Assembly: GCA_026122225.1 (NCBI GenBank)
Contig: JANEZZ010002696.1
Coordinates: 806,001-870,000 of the forward strand
DNA length: 64,000 nt
Direction of reading: 5' to 3'
From: Heloderma charlesbogerti
Lineage: Eukaryota; Chordata; Lepidosauria; Squamata; Helodermatidae
Of this stretch, positions 22,901 to 37,900 are shown one piece after another; position 1 is the first letter of the stretch; each line of letters begins with the position of its first letter. The notes under the pieces are model-generated. The model had not been told where the DNA came from. It saw only the letters and a list, made by a program, of their open reading frames with translations, and made no database searches. Position numbers and translations under genes: made by a program.

Positions 22901-25900
22901 TGAGGCCTGAGGATGCGGACAAGGTGCTTGGCCAAGTCCGATCGACCACTTGTGTGCTTGACCCTTGCCCTTCATGGCTTATTAAATCAAACAAGGAGGG
23001 GTTGTCCGGCTGGGTCCAGGAGGTTGTAAATTCCTCCTTGAGAGAGGGAGTGGTGCCTGCCGCTTTAAAAGAGGCAGTAATTAGACCACTCCTGAAAAAG
23101 CCTAACCTGGACCCAGAGGATGTTAACAGTTATAGGCCAGTGGCCAACATCCCCTTCCTGGGCAAGGTGCTTGAGCGGGTGGTTGTAGGACAGCTCCAGG
23201 CACTCTTGAATGAAACGGATTATCTAGATCCATTTAAATCGGGCTTCAGGCCTGGTTTTGGAACGGAAACTGCCTTGGTCGCCCTGTGGGATGACCTCTG
23301 CCAGGAGAGGGACAGGGGGAGTGCGACCCTGTTGATTCTCCTGGACCGCTCAGCGGCTTTCGATACCATCGACCGTTAGGTCGTCTGGGTTGGGAGTAGG
23401 AGGCACTGCACTACAGTGGTTCCGCTCCTACTTGGATGGCCGATTCCAGAAGGTGGTGCTGGGGGATTACTGCTCTGTGCCATGGCAATGGGGTTCCACA
23501 GGGCTCTATTTTATCCCCCATGCTGTTTAACATCTACATGAAACCGCTGGGGGAGGTTATCCGGAGGTGTGGGCTGAGGTGCCATCAATATGCAGATGAC
23601 ACCCAGCTCTACCTCTCTTTCTCATCAAAACCAGGTGAGGCAGTGACTGTTATGAATCAGTGCCTGGGCACGGTAATGGACTGGATGAGGGCTAATAAAC
23701 TGAAACTCAATCCAGACAAGATGGAGGTACTGTTAGTGGGTGGTTCGTCTGCCCGGCTAGGTGGTATTCAACCTGTTCTGGAGGGGGTTGCACTCCCCCT
23801 AAAGGATCAGGTTCGTAGTTTGGGGGTGCTCTTGGATCCAGAATTGTCACTTGAGGCACAGGTGAACTCAGTGGCACAGAGCACTTTTTATCAGCTTAGG
23901 CTGGTATACCAACTACGCCCTTATCTGGACAGAGATAGCCTAGCTACAGTTATCCATGCTCTGATAACTTCTCGTCTGGATTACTGCAATGCGTTATACG
24001 TGGGGCTGCCTTTGAAAACGGTCCGGAAACTTCAGCTGGTCCAAAATAGGGCAGCAAGATTGTTAACAGGGACTGGCCTGCGAGCTCATATTATGCCAGT
24101 ACTTTTCCAGCTGCACTGGCTGCCAGTCCATTTCCAGGCCCGATTCAAAGTGCTGGTGTTAACATTCAAAGCCCTTAACGGCTTGGGGCCAGGTTACCTG
24201 AAGGATCGCCTCCTCCCATATGTGCCTGCCCGGACCTTAAGATCATCATCAGCGGCCCTTCTCCGTGAGCCCCTGCCAAAGGAAGTGAGGCGGGTGGCTA
24301 CTAGGAGGAGGGCTTTTTCTGCTGTGGCACCCCAGCTCTGGAATGAGCTCCCTAGTGAGGTTCGCCTGGCGCCTACATTGTATTTCTTTCAGCGCCAGGT
24401 GAAGACCTTTTTATTTTCCCAGGCATTTTAGCATTTTAGCTTTCTAAATTTTTATTTTTGCTGTTTTAAATCTGTATTTTAAACTTCTGCACTGCTGCTA
24501 GGTTTTATTGTGTTTGTCTTGTTATATTGTGGTTTTAATGTTCTGTATATTTTAAATTGTTTTATTGTGTGTTGCTTGGATTTAATTTTTGTGAACCGCC
24601 CAGAGAGCTTCGGCTATTGGGCGGTATAGAAATGAAATAAATAAATAAATAAATAAATATGAGAGGCATACAGGGGATTATATGAGGGAAGGGGAATTGT
24701 TGGATACAACCTTCATTCTAAGCCCTGTCCATGCAATGGAGGCTAATGATAGTAACACACACTCACACACACACTGCAGCCATGTAGGACAAAGGAGAAG
24801 TGGCTTCTATGCGGCTCAGGGCCCAACTAAATATTCTTCCAGTGGGGGCATTAAAAAGAAAACATGGAGGGGTAGAATTTCAGGATGAAAATGGAGGGAG
24901 AGCGTAAAACCCCTCTCCAGAGCACCACAGTCGCGATCTGAATCGGGGCTGCACGAGCTTACTCTGGAGTAAATAAACCAATCACGCATAGCTCTGCTAT
25001 GCATGATTAGAAGAACATTTAGTTTGGCCCTCAATGGCCTTGCAAAGGGGGTCAAGTCTTGCATGTTCTCCACAGCGAGTTTTCGGATTATGTCATAAGT
25101 CTGTCAGCATGGCTCAGAAGTCCTTTTTCTTAAGATAATGTTGGCCACCATGTATTTTTGACTCCTGTATCTGAAAACCTGATCCATTTCACATTGATTG
25201 CAGGAAAAAAGAGTACTCATATAAATCTGTCAGTCTGAAAGTTTCCCAAATGTTTTACTTTTATTTTTGCTAAACAGACCAATGTTTTTGTTGACCTTTT
25301 TAAAGAGGAAAGCCTCTAAAAACAAAGAAGTTTTACTGGGTCAGCTTGAATATTAGATGCTAAATACTGGAAAAGTGAACAAATGCCTAAATTGAGGCAA
25401 TATAATAGTAAATTATGGGGTTTAGCGATCAGAAGTAAATTAACCTAGTCCATCTGGATTAGTCAAAGTATGTCGTATTAATATTTTTGAAATAGGGTGG
25501 AAATGTTTTAACTTCATTGGGATACCAGACAAAATATGCTTTCATGGTTTTGTTTTAACCATTTACTTCATTGATATTTTAGTTTTTATGTTTTATTTAT
25601 TCATGTAAGCTGCCTTGAGAGAGCTTTGCCCTTTATCATCTAGATCCATTTCAAACAGCTTTCAGACCTAGTTTTGGGTCAGAAACTGCCTTGGTTGGAA
25701 GACAGGGGGAATATGTTCCTGTTGATTCTCCTGGACCTCTCATGGGCTTTCATTGGCCATGGTATCCTTCCAGATAAGCTTTCCAGGTTGGGTGTGGAAG
25801 GCACCACTTGGAAGTGGTTCCACTTCTGCTTGGTTAGCCATTTCCAGGTGTTGCTGGGAAATTACTACTCAGCCCCTTATCATGCTTTGAGGTTCTACAG

Positions 25901-28900
25901 GGTTCTATGCTTTCTCCCATGCTGGTTAACGTCTACATCAAGCTGCAGGGAGAGGTCATCTGGAGATTCGGCTGGAGGTGTCACCACTATGCGAATGATA
26001 CCCAGTTTTATTTCTCATTCTCATCAGATGCAGATGAGGCTATGGCTGTACTGAACCAGCACTTGATCAGAGTGATGGACTGAATGAGGATGAACAAATG
26101 GAGACTCAGTCCAGACAAGACAAAGGTATTGTTGGTTGGTGGTTCATCCGCCCAGGTGAGTGGTGTTCAGCCTGTCACTACCAATCACCCATAAGTGAGC
26201 TAGGCAGCTTCAGTGGCCTGTCTAGCTGGTGCTTTTTTTTTTTTTTGAGGAGGAGGAGGAGGAGGAGGAAGAGAAGACTAAATTGCCTCCGTCTTCTTCC
26301 TCCCCTGCCTGGCCCTTGTCGGCAGGGCATAGGATAGACGGATTGGGAGCGAAATCCATAGGATTGCTCTCTAAATATATGTGTGTGAAACCAAAGCTCA
26401 TGCATGCATTTAAGCATTTTTACTGTGCAATCCTATACTTGTCTACTCAGAAATAACTGCTACTGAGTTAAATCGGGTTTACTCCCAAGTTAGTGGGTGT
26501 AGGACTGCAGCCTAAGCCTCACTGATTTCATTGGAACTTTGGCATATTTAACCATTATCTGGGTTGCACTTGTTATCTAGATCTTTTCATATCGTGCAGG
26601 AAACAGGGTGAAGAGTAAGAGAGATAGATGAAAAAGAAAAATTTAATAACATGAGCAACAAACTCCACTCTCAGGGTCCAATTAATATATGACATTGTCT
26701 TCCTCAGAGCACTGCAACCCTCACTGTTAAATTACCTTTTCATTCTGCAGTCCATCTCTTGGACCAACTTCTACTATTTTAACAAACTCAGGAAATCCAC
26801 TTGTGAGCAATTCCTGTAACATAATATGAAAGATTTGTTAACACAGAAAGATCAGGCTTTAATTTGTGCTAAGGCTCCTTCCCTAGGGCTTAGCTCAGAG
26901 TTTGTTTTCAGTACTAGGGACCAGTAGTCCAAGTAGTAAAAAAGAAAATTAACTTAGAATCTGTGCAGGCTGCCTTTCCATCAACACAGAATAACCACAA
27001 GCTCCCTCCCCCCACCCGAATTAGGATCAAAGAGCACGGGACTCAAAAGCAGAGAGCAACACATGAGCCTGGCATGGCCCTTTTGAGAAGTTAAGAATGG
27101 TTGTTCTGGGATTCATCAGCTGGATGATGGATACTAGCTCCTTACGAAATAAAGATTGCACAGTCAAGACATAGATCTCTTTGTGGGCTTTTAATAAAAA
27201 AAAATATCTAAAACCAACTTAGGAAAACCTTATGTCAGGGGCCACTAGCAGCACCTGGGCCAAATCTGCTCCCCTGTCACCAATCCAGAGGTGAAAGAAG
27301 AGGGTGGAAGATGTATGGCTATGGTAATTGGTCTTACTGGCAGGCTATTTTGGGAAGGGGACTGTGGCTATCCAAAGTCCCTTCCCAAGATAGCCTGCCA
27401 GCAAGGAGATGCCCAGCCCATCTCCTTCTTAAAATGCCCCTCCAGCAAAATTAGTTGCTGACCAAGGGCTTAGATAGAAGCCAGTTTTTTGGTTAACCAA
27501 AACTTGGGAGCTGGGCAAAGACAACAAAAATGGACATACAACAACTCAAGTTGCAGGCATAACGTAACAACTCTAAGTCATAAGATGGTATGAAGTTGAT
27601 GTGAAATAGCTGTTGTTGTTGTTCAGTCATTAAGTCGTGTCCGACTCTTCGTGACCCCATGGACCATAGCACGCCAGGCCTTCCTGTTGTCCGCTCTCTC
27701 CCAGAGTGTGCTCAAGTTCATATTCATTGCATCGGTGATGCTATCTAGCCATCTCATCCTCTGACGTCCCCTTCTCCTTTTGCCTTCAAGCTTTCCCAGC
27801 ATCAGGGTCTTTTCCAGGCAGTTTTCTCTTCGCATTAGGTGGCCAAAATATTTGAGCTTCAGCTTCAGTATCTGTCCATCCAATGAGCACTCAAGGTTGA
27901 TTTCCTTTAGGATGGACTGATTTGACTTCCTTGCAGTCCAGGGGACTCGTAAGAGTCTTCTCCAGCACCACAGTTCGAAAGCATCAATTCTTCGGTGCTC
28001 AGCCTTCCTTATAGTCCAGCTCTCACAGCCATTCGTTGCTACTGGGAAAACCATAGCTTTGATTATACGAACCTTTGTCGGCAAGGTGATGTCTCTGCTT
28101 CTTACTACGCTGTCTAGGTTTGCCATAGCTTTCCTCCCAAGGAGCAAGCATCTTTTAATTTCATGGCTACAGTCACTGTCTGCGATGATCTGGGAGCCCA
28201 AGAAAGTAAAATCTGTCACTGCTTCCATTTCTTCCCCTTCTAGATGCCAGGAAGTGATGGGGCCAGATGCCATGATCTTAGTTTTTTGTAATGTTGAGTT
28301 TCAAACCAGCTTTTGCACTCTCCACTTCCACCCTCAACAAGAGGCTCTTTAGATCCTCTTCGCTTTCTGCCATTAGGGTGGTATCATCTGCGTATCTGAG
28401 GTTGTTGATAATTCTCCCGGCAATCTTAATTCCGACCTGTGATTCATCCAACCTGGCTTTTCCAACCCATGAAATAGGTACAATGACTAATAAAAAATAA
28501 TTCAGGATGCAAAGCCAATAAGTGGAATTCAAACACATTGTCACTGGCTTGTCCTAGTCAGAAGAGTGTGAGCAATCACACAGTAATGACAGGCACAGAA
28601 GCAGAGTCAGATCCAAGGTCCTTGCTTCAACAGCTGAAGCACTCCCTGGGAAAGGCTCTGGCTATTTGACTGGCCTCTCCCTTCACAACCATGACCTTCA
28701 CTTCACTAAGTTCCAATGGAACAATGAAACTGACAGTGAACTGGGGGAAGATTTGTGCATAGAGAAGATAGGACTTGCACAGATGTCAAGGTCAAAGCCA
28801 AAATTTAACTTCTGTAGGAACACCCACTGACTAGGAACCCTGGGATCTCTACAGCGAATTGCCAAATCCATTTCTCATCCAAGGAACAACTCTTCTGACA

Positions 28901-31900
28901 CTGCACAACTTGCAGGGGGGAGGGAGAAATTTCCATTCTTTGTCTCTAGAACCTGAAGGTAAATGAGCATCACAGTACCTGTGCTTTTGTAATACTATGC
29001 TTCCCTCACATTTACTGCCCTGGGTGTCACCCGCCGCAAACTCCTACACACATTAAATTAAGTCCCATGTAGTAACATCCTTCAACGATTGCTAAGGTAC
29101 AGTAAAACTATTCCAGTACATTTACTATGCATTTATGTGAACACTGTAAAAAGAAATGGGAAACAGCTGTACAATATCTCCGATCACATGCAACATCTGG
29201 CACGCTAAACCTTTCTTGGACCAAGCTGGGCCCACACTTGCTGAGAGAATATAAACCCATTTAAATGTAAAGGCAAAACTATCCCATCTGCTGCATAACC
29301 CACCCCCCCTTTGAAAGCACTTTTATTATAAATGGAAGACCTCCTCACAGAGGGCATACATTTGAGGTTTTCCGTGATTATCAGATAATTGCTCTTACAA
29401 GACAAATGCCACATTCAAACAAGAGGATCTAAAGTGTGCTAAACATATCATGTCTTAAACAGAATGCATTCAAAATGTGCATAAAACTTTTATTGTGATA
29501 ATTATTTTCAGCAATATGAGCCAATCTTGTAACGCTGACCGAGTACAGGCTGTTCTACAGCACATACCCATAACCCTGCATGTGCAAGCGGAGTCAAAGG
29601 CCAGTAATGAGTTATTGTATATTGTGCGTTATCTTTTGTGAAACATCTTAATGTGATGTTTCAATCACACACACTTGGCTAGAAGGTGGCTTGATTATTT
29701 GTAGTTACCACACAAGTAATCTACACAGCTTTCTCCCCTGCAGTTATCTATGGGTCAAACTACACATTGGCACCAATGGGGACTTCATGCTTTTACCATT
29801 AGTAACTCCAGGTGGGAAGGGGCAAGTGTGTATGGGGGGAATTATGGCTGGGAAGGGAAGGATTAAACCTCCCCATGTGCTGTGGTCCCAATCTGGATAG
29901 GGGGCTCCACACCTATGTTTGAGTAAAAGAAAAACAGAAAGAGTGCTGTATGTTCCATATTTAATGTAACATGTAGTTTGACTCTGTGACAAACATCTAC
30001 TGCTTTCTTTAGTAAAGATAATATCTGTTCTCAAAGACATGGGAGGCCCTTCTCTCTGCACCATCGGCTTTACAGGTGCATTTGGTGGCAACAAAAGACA
30101 GGGTCTTCTCTGTGGATGCTCCCAGGCTGTGGAACTGCCTGTGGAGGAAGGCTAGGCTTGCTCCTTCTCTGCTGTCCTTTACCTTCCAAAGAGGTAAAGA
30201 GCTTTTTATTCAAGTAGGCCTTTGGCGTGTAAGCGGGTCCGTTGAGTTGGGTGCTGTTTTCATTCTGTTATTGTGTGTTTTAACTGTGTTTTTAATGTCT
30301 TTGTTTTACCCAGGTTTTTATTTTATTTTTACTTTTTTTAGTTCCTACAATTGTTAGCTGCCTTGAGTGCTATTTTCTTGCAATTTCTTGGTGGAAAGGC
30401 AGGGTATAAATTGAATGAATAAATAAGTAAGTAAATGAAGAAGGAGAAGAAGAAAGTTATTTTAACATGATGTTTTATTCTTTTATTCAATTTTGTATTT
30501 TTATTGTTCACTGCTCCAGAATCTGTCTAGATGTGGAGTAGCATACAAATGTAGGTAGGTAGGTAGGTAGGTAGGAAGGAAGGAAGGAAGGACTGGACCT
30601 CTATACAGACATCAGGATGTAGGTTTCAAGGTATATGTGTACGGGGCTCTTCTTCCAGAGCTTCCTAGTCACTGCAGTCTCGTAAACAGAGTTAAAGTGG
30701 CAGCAATTTCAAAAAACTGGTGGCAGTGAAAATAACACAGGGCCTGTGGATGTGGTAGGGTATTATCGTTAGAAGAGTGTTAGTATAAGTAAATCAGCCA
30801 GCCCCCCATGCAGTAGACTTGCACTTTTCTAATCATTTTACTTCAACCATAGAATGACTTCAGCAGAAGAACAGTAAGTCAAAGAGGAAGTTGCTTGGAA
30901 CGGAACAGGAAACAGGGAAAAGACAAGTTCTAGCCCGCTAACAAGTTACAGTTCCATCTACTGTTGGGGGAGATCATTTACACAGTTAGTCAGTATACTT
31001 TAACCTAGCACAGAGGGGCAGTGTCTTGATCCATCACAAGTTCTATTACCACAGGGAGGCAATGGCTCAGGTGAGATGGCAAGAAGGAAGGCTGTAAGCT
31101 GGAGCTGACTTGGAGTGGAAGCATAGTCAGGACCCTGGGTAAGACTGGAAGTTCTGTTCAAGAGACCTGTGGCTAGGTTTCAGAACCACAGCTACAAATT
31201 GTGCAGCTACAGCAAAAATAAATTATCTCATTACTGGTCTGGAGCAACTGCCAAGTTTTTATGGTCCGGCCAAGAGAGGCACTCTGAAGCTCCACCCCTT
31301 CAAGTGCTGCATCTGGCCATCTTAAGGGGCCAGTGCCTTTTTACACAGTCCTTGGGTCCTTCTAACAGATGAGGTTTGGAGTTGTGTTTGGGGGATGCTC
31401 TTCAGGGCCTTCCTGCTTGTTGGAGGAGTTTGAGGTTCACTCCTCAGAGTCTGATCGCAGCAGCACTTTCCCAGAATTCAGTGAATAAGATGCTGGATAT
31501 AGAGCAGGGGGGCGTACTTGAGGAGGACTGAGGAGGAAGTCTAACTTCTTCTTGGAGCTGCTGCTCCTCGAAAGCTCTTTGATCCAGCAGAAATGCTTGC
31601 CTAATCATTAAAGATAATGAGTGGTTATTGAGTTAGATATTAGCTTTGTGAAGTGGTGGGTGGGTAGGTACTATGGGTAAATTGTGTGGAATATCAGCAA
31701 GGAAACAGTTTACATTAAAAGCTAAGAGCCTGGAGCGCTTTCCGTTTATCAGGTGTTGCCAAAGAAGAACAAATAGCATGTAACACCAACCAACCCTCTC
31801 CAAAAGGGCTTTGAAAGCAACATTGGATTCCCCCACCCCACTCTTTCTCTGCTACCCATTTGAGCAAGAGACAAAAGCACTACCAAGGCTTGAAATGTTG

Positions 31901-34900
31901 TCTGCCAAATATCTTCATGGAAACATTCCATTCCCCCCACCCACCCAGGTTATAAATGGATGAAAACAGAGGTTTATAATAGAAAATGCTACTAACCTTT
32001 AATCATGGAATTACAGCCTTCTTAAATTTGCCCCAACTGTAAGCAAATCAAGCAAACAAACCTGGCTCGCTCACACACACAGCTGCTCATAACTTCCTGG
32101 CATGTGGGATCCGAACACTCAAAGACATTAGCAAAGGACCTACCTCTCTCCTGATTACAGAAATGCCAGCCTGCTTGCTGGTCAAGCCATAACCCAATAA
32201 AGCCGATCCAGTGCCAGACAGAAAGCCCTGTGTGCCTGTGGTGGGGCCACTCATCCGCTGCACAGGCAGCAGTGACAGCCCCAGAATGCAAAGGGTTCTG
32301 GGCAAGGCTCATGGTCATTGCCTTCTGCTGGCCATATGGCACTAGATACCACAAGAATACTCTTTGGGCTTTCTTAGCCATAACTCAAATACAGGTGTCA
32401 GCAGCAGAGAAACCAGTCCCATAGCTATAAGCAGCACATTTCTGATCAGTCATCAAGTCTTGGCTTCGAACCCAGTTGTATACCAACCTGCAGCACATTC
32501 TTCAGAAAGAGATCACACATGCATGCTCATCCCTCTATGATGCATGACTGCAACATCAAGAGTTGACTATAGTATGTGAATACACCACAAATAGAACACC
32601 ACAAACAAAGCCTTCATATTCAGCAGTGAGTCAAGTAATGTGCTATCAAGGAACATATCTGCAAATGCGAATCAGCCCTAAGGCAGGCTCAGCTCTATGC
32701 TGAGGCTGGTGTACATAGGGTCACAACAGTCAGAGCACTGCAAACCATCAGAGGTCACATACGGACAAATCAATGTCCCTCAGCCTACTTCACAGGGTTG
32801 TTGTGAGACTAAAATGGGATAATCCTTGCATGCCGAGCAAAATATTGGAAGCTGCCTTATACCTTATAAGTCAGGCCACTAGCTCATCTAGCCTGTTGTC
32901 TACATCAGCCTTCCCCAACATGGTGCCCTCCAGATGTATTGGACTAGAGATCGGAGATAAAAGAACAGGGATTCCTCCGGGGGTGGAATTTGGAGGCCAA
33001 GCCTCAGCCCCTGAAGGAATCTATGAACTCTGTGAGCCAGATGGGGAACTTCTGTGGGCTAAAGGTTCCGCACCCTCAACTGTGGAATTTGTAGTAACTA
33101 ACGTTCATCTCCCATAATAAACACATCTGAATATAGTATCCTTTTAAAATGCTTTATCCTCAAAATCCCCATACTCAGAGCCCATACAGATTACCATTTC
33201 ACCCTATATTCTACTACACATCTGCACTGGATATGTGGACATGTGTAGTGAAGAATTGCCTAGTGGTAATTTTCCTTACCACTAGGTAACATAGCACAAA
33301 CAAGATATCCCAGTGTGAGAGCACTAATCTCAAGATCATTGGGTCATCTATGGACTCTTCTTGCGTAATAGTGTGTGATGGAAACCACATTTTCTTAGCA
33401 TGAAGTGTGCATTGGGAGCAAACCAAAGAGAATTGGGTAGTTCATTCTCAATAGAAATGAATGTGGAATATTAAAGACAAGCAATATGCAATGCTGGAAC
33501 AACCACCGAAGTACACTTGGGAGCAACCTTGAAAGAAGAAAAAAGTAAGGAAAAGTGTAGCCTAAACACCATGGTTAAGAGAATTCAATGTAAGATGAAA
33601 TTGTCAAAAATCTATAACCTTGAAAATGCAATGTGAACAGACAGCAAGTTGTGAGCCTGAAAATGAGAACATGATGGAAAATATATGGCAATAAAATGGT
33701 CTGAAAGATCCAAGTCTTTTAGCAACCTAAAATTAAAACCATACATTTTAGGACGTCTAATACTAATAAACTGATTACCAGAAGTAATAATGGCTTCTAA
33801 GATCTATTAGAACAAAACACTTCCAAAAGAACAGAATGCTCCAAGGGCTGTTTGCCGATCTGAATACTACCTAATTTGGAAAATTAAAGTAATAAAGTCC
33901 TCCAAGGACTGAAACTCATCAGGAATGTGTACATAACAAGAAGCAGACTTTCCTGTGGTGTTCAGGGCTTATCATTGTTTCACCTCCCTATGTACCAAAG
34001 AAAACCTTCTGCAGATCTTCTAAGGGTGGGTTCACACATCATCATCATGTTCATCTAAAATGTTTTAAGCGTTATCTAAAAAAGTAAAGAGTGAATGTGA
34101 TGGATGTGTGTGTTACGCAGGTACACTTTATCAGAGAGTAAGGATTGGTTTCAGATACTGTCAAATATACACTGTTGTGTAAGATATCCCTGTTGTGTAA
34201 TATTTAAAATACAATCTTATTTTTTACAATGCAGTCACTTGCATCATAAGCATAAAGCATGGGTATGCAAATGGTAGAGGGGCTGTGGCTCTGTGGCAGA
34301 GTACCTGCTTTGCATGAAGAAGGTCCCAGGTTCAATTCCTGAAGTCTCCAGGTATGGTTAGGAAAGACTCCTGTCTGAAACCCTGGACAGCCACTGCCAG
34401 TTAGTGTTGACAAACTGGGCTGGATGAGTCAATGGTCTGACTCAGTATAAGCCAGCTTCCTATGTTCCTAAATGGTTATTTATGTGGTTACACATAGCAA
34501 GAAAGAATTGCATGCAAGCAGGAAAGCTTTGGTAAAAAAGTAGCAGATCACTTTTTTTTTTCCCTCAGTCCATTGATGGACTACATGTATGTAGGCCTGT
34601 AACTTCTATGGACCTGTATATAAGGTAATATTGCTTTTGATCCCCATCACCCAAGCATTGGCAGCAGTCCAAGAAACTGAGGTAAGGATGTAACTGAGGT
34701 AAGAATGTAACTGAGGTAATTACGATGTAACTGAGGTTTCTGTGCAACAGCTAGTCCCATGCATCATTGTTTTAAACTTCGGCTAAAAGCCACTTCACCT
34801 GTTACCGTTTCAGATATGGAAAGGCATGCTTGTGCATGAAGTTGTGTGCATTATGCAAAAGTAGAACTTTTATTTAAAATTATTTTTAGCTTCCTTTTAA

Positions 34901-37900
34901 AACTTGCCCCAAGTTATAACCTATAGTAGATTCAAACATGTTTTGCCAGTGTAGTGTAGTGGTGAGAGTGACGGACTGGGAGCCGGGAGATCCGGGTTCT
35001 AGTCCCCACTTGGCTATGGAAGCTCACTGGGTGACTTTGGGCCAGTCACAGACTCTCAGCCCAACCTACCTCACAGGGTTGTTGTTGTGAGGATACAACG
35101 GTGAGGAGGAGGATAATGTAAGCCGCCTTGAGTTCCTTGCGAGAGGGAGAAAGGCGGGGTATAAATGCAATAAATAAATAAATAAATAAATGTTTTACGA
35201 ACACACTATTTCAGTAACAGCATTATTTCAGTACACTGAGCTCCTACAGCATAGAATATAATAATTCATGAATCCCCAATATAAAAGCTGTGATTATTCA
35301 TAATCCCCTTATGGTAGAAGTCATAGTTCTCTTCCAGATATACTCATCCAATATCTCTATAGCACTCGTGTTTACTCAAATTCCATTCTATCCAAATATT
35401 TGGCTGTTCCTTTAGCGCCCAGCACTTCTAGTGGTTACTTCTTGGTAAATCACATCCTTATCATTGTGAAACTTCATGTCTACATGAAAAAATATGTAGA
35501 CATATGTAGAAACCTCATGTCTACAACCACTGAAATACTTTTAAGGGTGCAACACTAAGCATGTTTAGACAGAAAAATGTCCTACAACTAGGGATGTTGG
35601 AGAATTCCGCCACGGATTCCAGGGAGGCCAAATTCCAGTGAATTCGGCCCCCCAGAATCCATGGTGAAACAAAGCAAACCCCCCTGCCACCTTGCGAAAT
35701 GGGCCCAGAATGGAGCCTACCTGGTGTTGGCCGTCCAGTGCTCTGCGAATGGTGGCTGTGTCTGCAGCCACCATTCGCCTTCCTTCAAATGGCCATGATA
35801 GGCTACGTAAGTATTTATACATAAATATATACGTAGCCTATCACGGCAAAAGGCAGGAACGCAAATGGTGGCCGCTACACCATTTGCGTCCCTGCCTTTT
35901 CTTTTGCCGTGATAGGCTACGTATATATTTACGTAGCCTATCATGGCAAAAGACAGGGACGCAAATGGCATAGCGGCCACCGTTTGCGTCCCCGCTTTTG
36001 CCGTGATAGGCCACGTAAATATTTGCATAGCCTACCATGGCTCAGCGAAGGGACGCAAATGGCAGCCCCTACGCTGGCTGCCATTTGCGGCCACAGACCT
36101 GCCACAGCTGGATGCCCAGCTGTGGATGCACCCGGCCAGTGGCTCCATGGAGTCGCCATGGAGTGCAGCCAGCCAGAGAGGATTTCGGGGAGAGGGATGG
36201 AGTGCCTCCCCCCCACTGTGGATGCCACTTATGAAACAGGTAAGTGGTTTTGTACATCCCTACCTACAACTGCCAGCATTCCCCAGCCAGGAATGGTGGG
36301 AGCTATAGGACTTTTTTCTGTCTAAACATGCCTAGCGTTGCACCCTAAAATCTTTAAATTAAAGCTTAAATCACAGGCAGCCATACACAAAACCAGTGTT
36401 TTAGTTGTCCTGTGATAGAAGAAGCCTCTCCCTTTCTGTAGATGTTGGCTATACCCCTTGGCTTGGCCTGTCTCTTCTCTTTCACCTCTGTTTAATTAAG
36501 CTGCTGTTTGTGTGTTTGTCTGTCATTTTGCTTTTTTGCGTACCTTCATTCTCATCTTTCAGAAAATTAATCCCTAAAGCCTCCTTGGAACTAGTTACAA
36601 GTCATTTTAAAATAGGGCTTTCATATCCCATATGTATGTAGCAACTGAATGTGCAACTGGCAGCAAAATGTGTATACTTAATTATGCTTTAGCTAGAGTA
36701 TGTTGGGAGCAGCAGCTCCTCACATTCTGGGGCAAAAAGCAGTATCTTTTTCCCCAGGATGCTGAAGCACCTGTGGAAAACCAGCCGTGCGAAGTTCCAG
36801 TCCTTCACAGGAGGAAGGGGTGTTGTCCCATTACCCTGGAAGCATTTCCAGTGGCTTTAATGTTTTAATTAGCCTTTATTTATTTATTTATTTATTTATT
36901 TACAATATTTGTATACCACTCTGTATCTAGAACAGATTTCAGAGTGGTGAACACAAGAGATAAAAGAGTAAAAGGATAAAAAGATTAAAACACCAGATTA
37001 AAATTATGCTATTTTTAAAAACAGAATTCCAAAGCTACATTCCGATTGCATCCTTCTATAACAAGGATGTTGAACCTCTTTCATCAAGGGCCAAACTCAA
37101 TTTTGGAGAAAATCTCAGGGGCCACATTCCCATGGTGGGTGGGGCCAAAGACAAAAGGGGTGTGGCCACAATACAGACAACACCAGCATATTTTAGCCTA
37201 CAGCTCTTGCTGTTGGTAATTAAGCCTTAGGAGAGGAATGTCAAACTTTTAAAAGGGTGGGGGGAGAGACTGCGCAAAAGCCATGAAACCACCAATGATC
37301 AGTGGTCAGGGAAGGGGGTGTGGCCATCTGGGGAAATCTTGGAGTGCCAGATTGGGACCCCAAGCAAACCAGATTTGGCCCAGATGTGGTTCAACACTTC
37401 TGCTGTACAAGCTGTTTCAGCAAAAGAGGTGAACACTAATTCTGGCAACTACCTTCATTTGCACTATGTGCCACAGATAAGCACTGACTGTGTGGACAGC
37501 AGGAGATGGAGAACATCTCTACACCAGCCTAAAATCCTGCATTTAAAAGAGGGCTTTCTGCCTCCATTTTAAATGCAGGATCACAACGGACTCCCTTCAC
37601 ATGTGCTTCCTTCTCTCCCTCTCCTTTTCCCCTCCTTCTCCCCCTTATCTGAGTCTTTCACGTGTTTCATTGGTCTAGCTCCTCTTCTTGCTACTTTCCT
37701 TTTTCACAGAGGGAACTCAAGCAGAACACAAGCAGGGTAATTTGACAGCTCATTATCTCTGATCTTTTTAAAAACGGAATAAAGGCCATTTAGTGCAGGA
37801 GACACCCTGGAGGTTCACGGCGTTATCTGAAGGGGCTCCAAACTTCTGCGAGTGAGCAATCTCAATAGCAGGATAAAAGCTCTATGTGAAGAAGCCCATA

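Noticed and set aside
34276..34360. tRNA gene (also 34945-35020 and 48340-48420 on the minus strand)
   Set aside because: A and B boxes are present, but the sequences continue into SINE bodies and are flanked by target duplications.
35689..36330. Many overlapping frames with repeated peptides such as [13 protein letters not shown] here, at 41520-42035 and at 63340-63993
   Set aside because: They translate the palindromic hairpin arrays. The same words appear on both strands because the DNA is palindromic, and no protein is implied.
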